DNA from: Nitrospira sp.
GTDB lineage: Bacteria > Nitrospirota > Nitrospiria > Nitrospirales > Nitrospiraceae
NCBI GenBank assembly: GCA_030456405.1
Contig: JAKDNQ010000013.1
Location: forward strand, 1 to 22,167
DNA length: 22,167 nt
Direction: 5' to 3'
Part shown: piece after piece, positions 22,092 to 22,167 of the stretch
Position numbering within the stretch: position 1 is the first letter of the stretch
Layout of the letters: each line of letters begins with the position of its first letter
Position numbers and translations under genes: made by a program
Notes under the pieces: model-generated
Seen by the model: the letters and a program-made list of their open reading frames with translations, nothing else
Told to the model about the DNA's origin: nothing
Database searches by the model: none

Positions 22092-22167
22092 TTAGCTGGA
22101 AGTGCTTATTAGCCCGGATTCCGCAGTTGAATCACGATCATGGGGAGGCTCCAGCGGCGTGGGGCGT

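Overview
The window reads as bacterial chromosome in which every convincing gene lies on the + strand. The gene set (secreted CbiX-like chelatases, VPLPA-type C-terminal sorting signals, a diheme c-type lipoprotein, HD-GYP signalling, a phage Mu Com-like zinc finger in front of an AraC regulator) suggests an environmental Gram-negative, most likely a Nitrospira-type member of Nitrospirota. That placement rests on gene content only and is moderately confident. No rRNA, tRNA, CRISPR array or intact insertion sequence was seen.

Layout. (1) 1-2367: the 3' end of an HD-GYP phosphodiesterase gene and a diheme cytochrome c peroxidase/MauG-family lipoprotein, followed by a rho-independent terminator. 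(2) 2626-7673: a compact operon of Com-like zinc finger, AraC regulator, HlyD/MacA-type adaptor, MacB/LolD-type ATPase and two FtsX/MacB permeases. (3) About 7800-11600: an accessory stretch of small genes (two VOC/glyoxalase proteins, two GNAT acetyltransferases, a small membrane protein, a VPLPA-anchored secreted protein) separated by gene remnants. A convincing integron attC-like site lies between a truncated VOC tail and a GNAT gene, so part of this stretch is probably former gene-cassette DNA. (4) 11816-21775: a putative outer-membrane tetrapyrrole or metal uptake locus. It holds a TonB-type energy transducer, a secreted four-lobed CbiX-like protein, a 67-residue protein, a second VPLPA protein, a heme-receptor-like TonB-dependent receptor, an atypical OmpR-type regulator, a (frameshifted) secreted TPR protein, a tiny membrane/secreted peptide, a second secreted CbiX-like protein and a PepSY-associated membrane protein. 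(5) 21776-22167: a disrupted zinc-ribbon gene and otherwise nothing recognised.

How it may work together (inference). The receptor would bring a tetrapyrrole or metal complex across the outer membrane using the locus's own TonB. The two exported CbiX-like proteins would bind it, or insert or remove its metal, in the periplasm. The PepSY membrane protein may serve reduction or transfer at the inner membrane, and the regulator would control the set. Exported chelatase-family proteins are unusual because cobalt chelation for B12 synthesis is cytoplasmic; periplasmic CbiK of Desulfovibrio vulgaris is a known precedent.

The most unexpected non-coding signal is a module present three times (about 9041-9098, 10321-10407, 11705-11796). 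It has two GAACAT-type repeats exactly 21 bp apart, then TGTAT exactly 27 bp after the start of the second repeat, and it sits 48-52 bp before the start codons of a VOC gene, the first VPLPA gene and the tonB-like gene. It is either a shared promoter/operator that ties the accessory genes to the uptake locus, or a repeated small gene family on the opposite strand.
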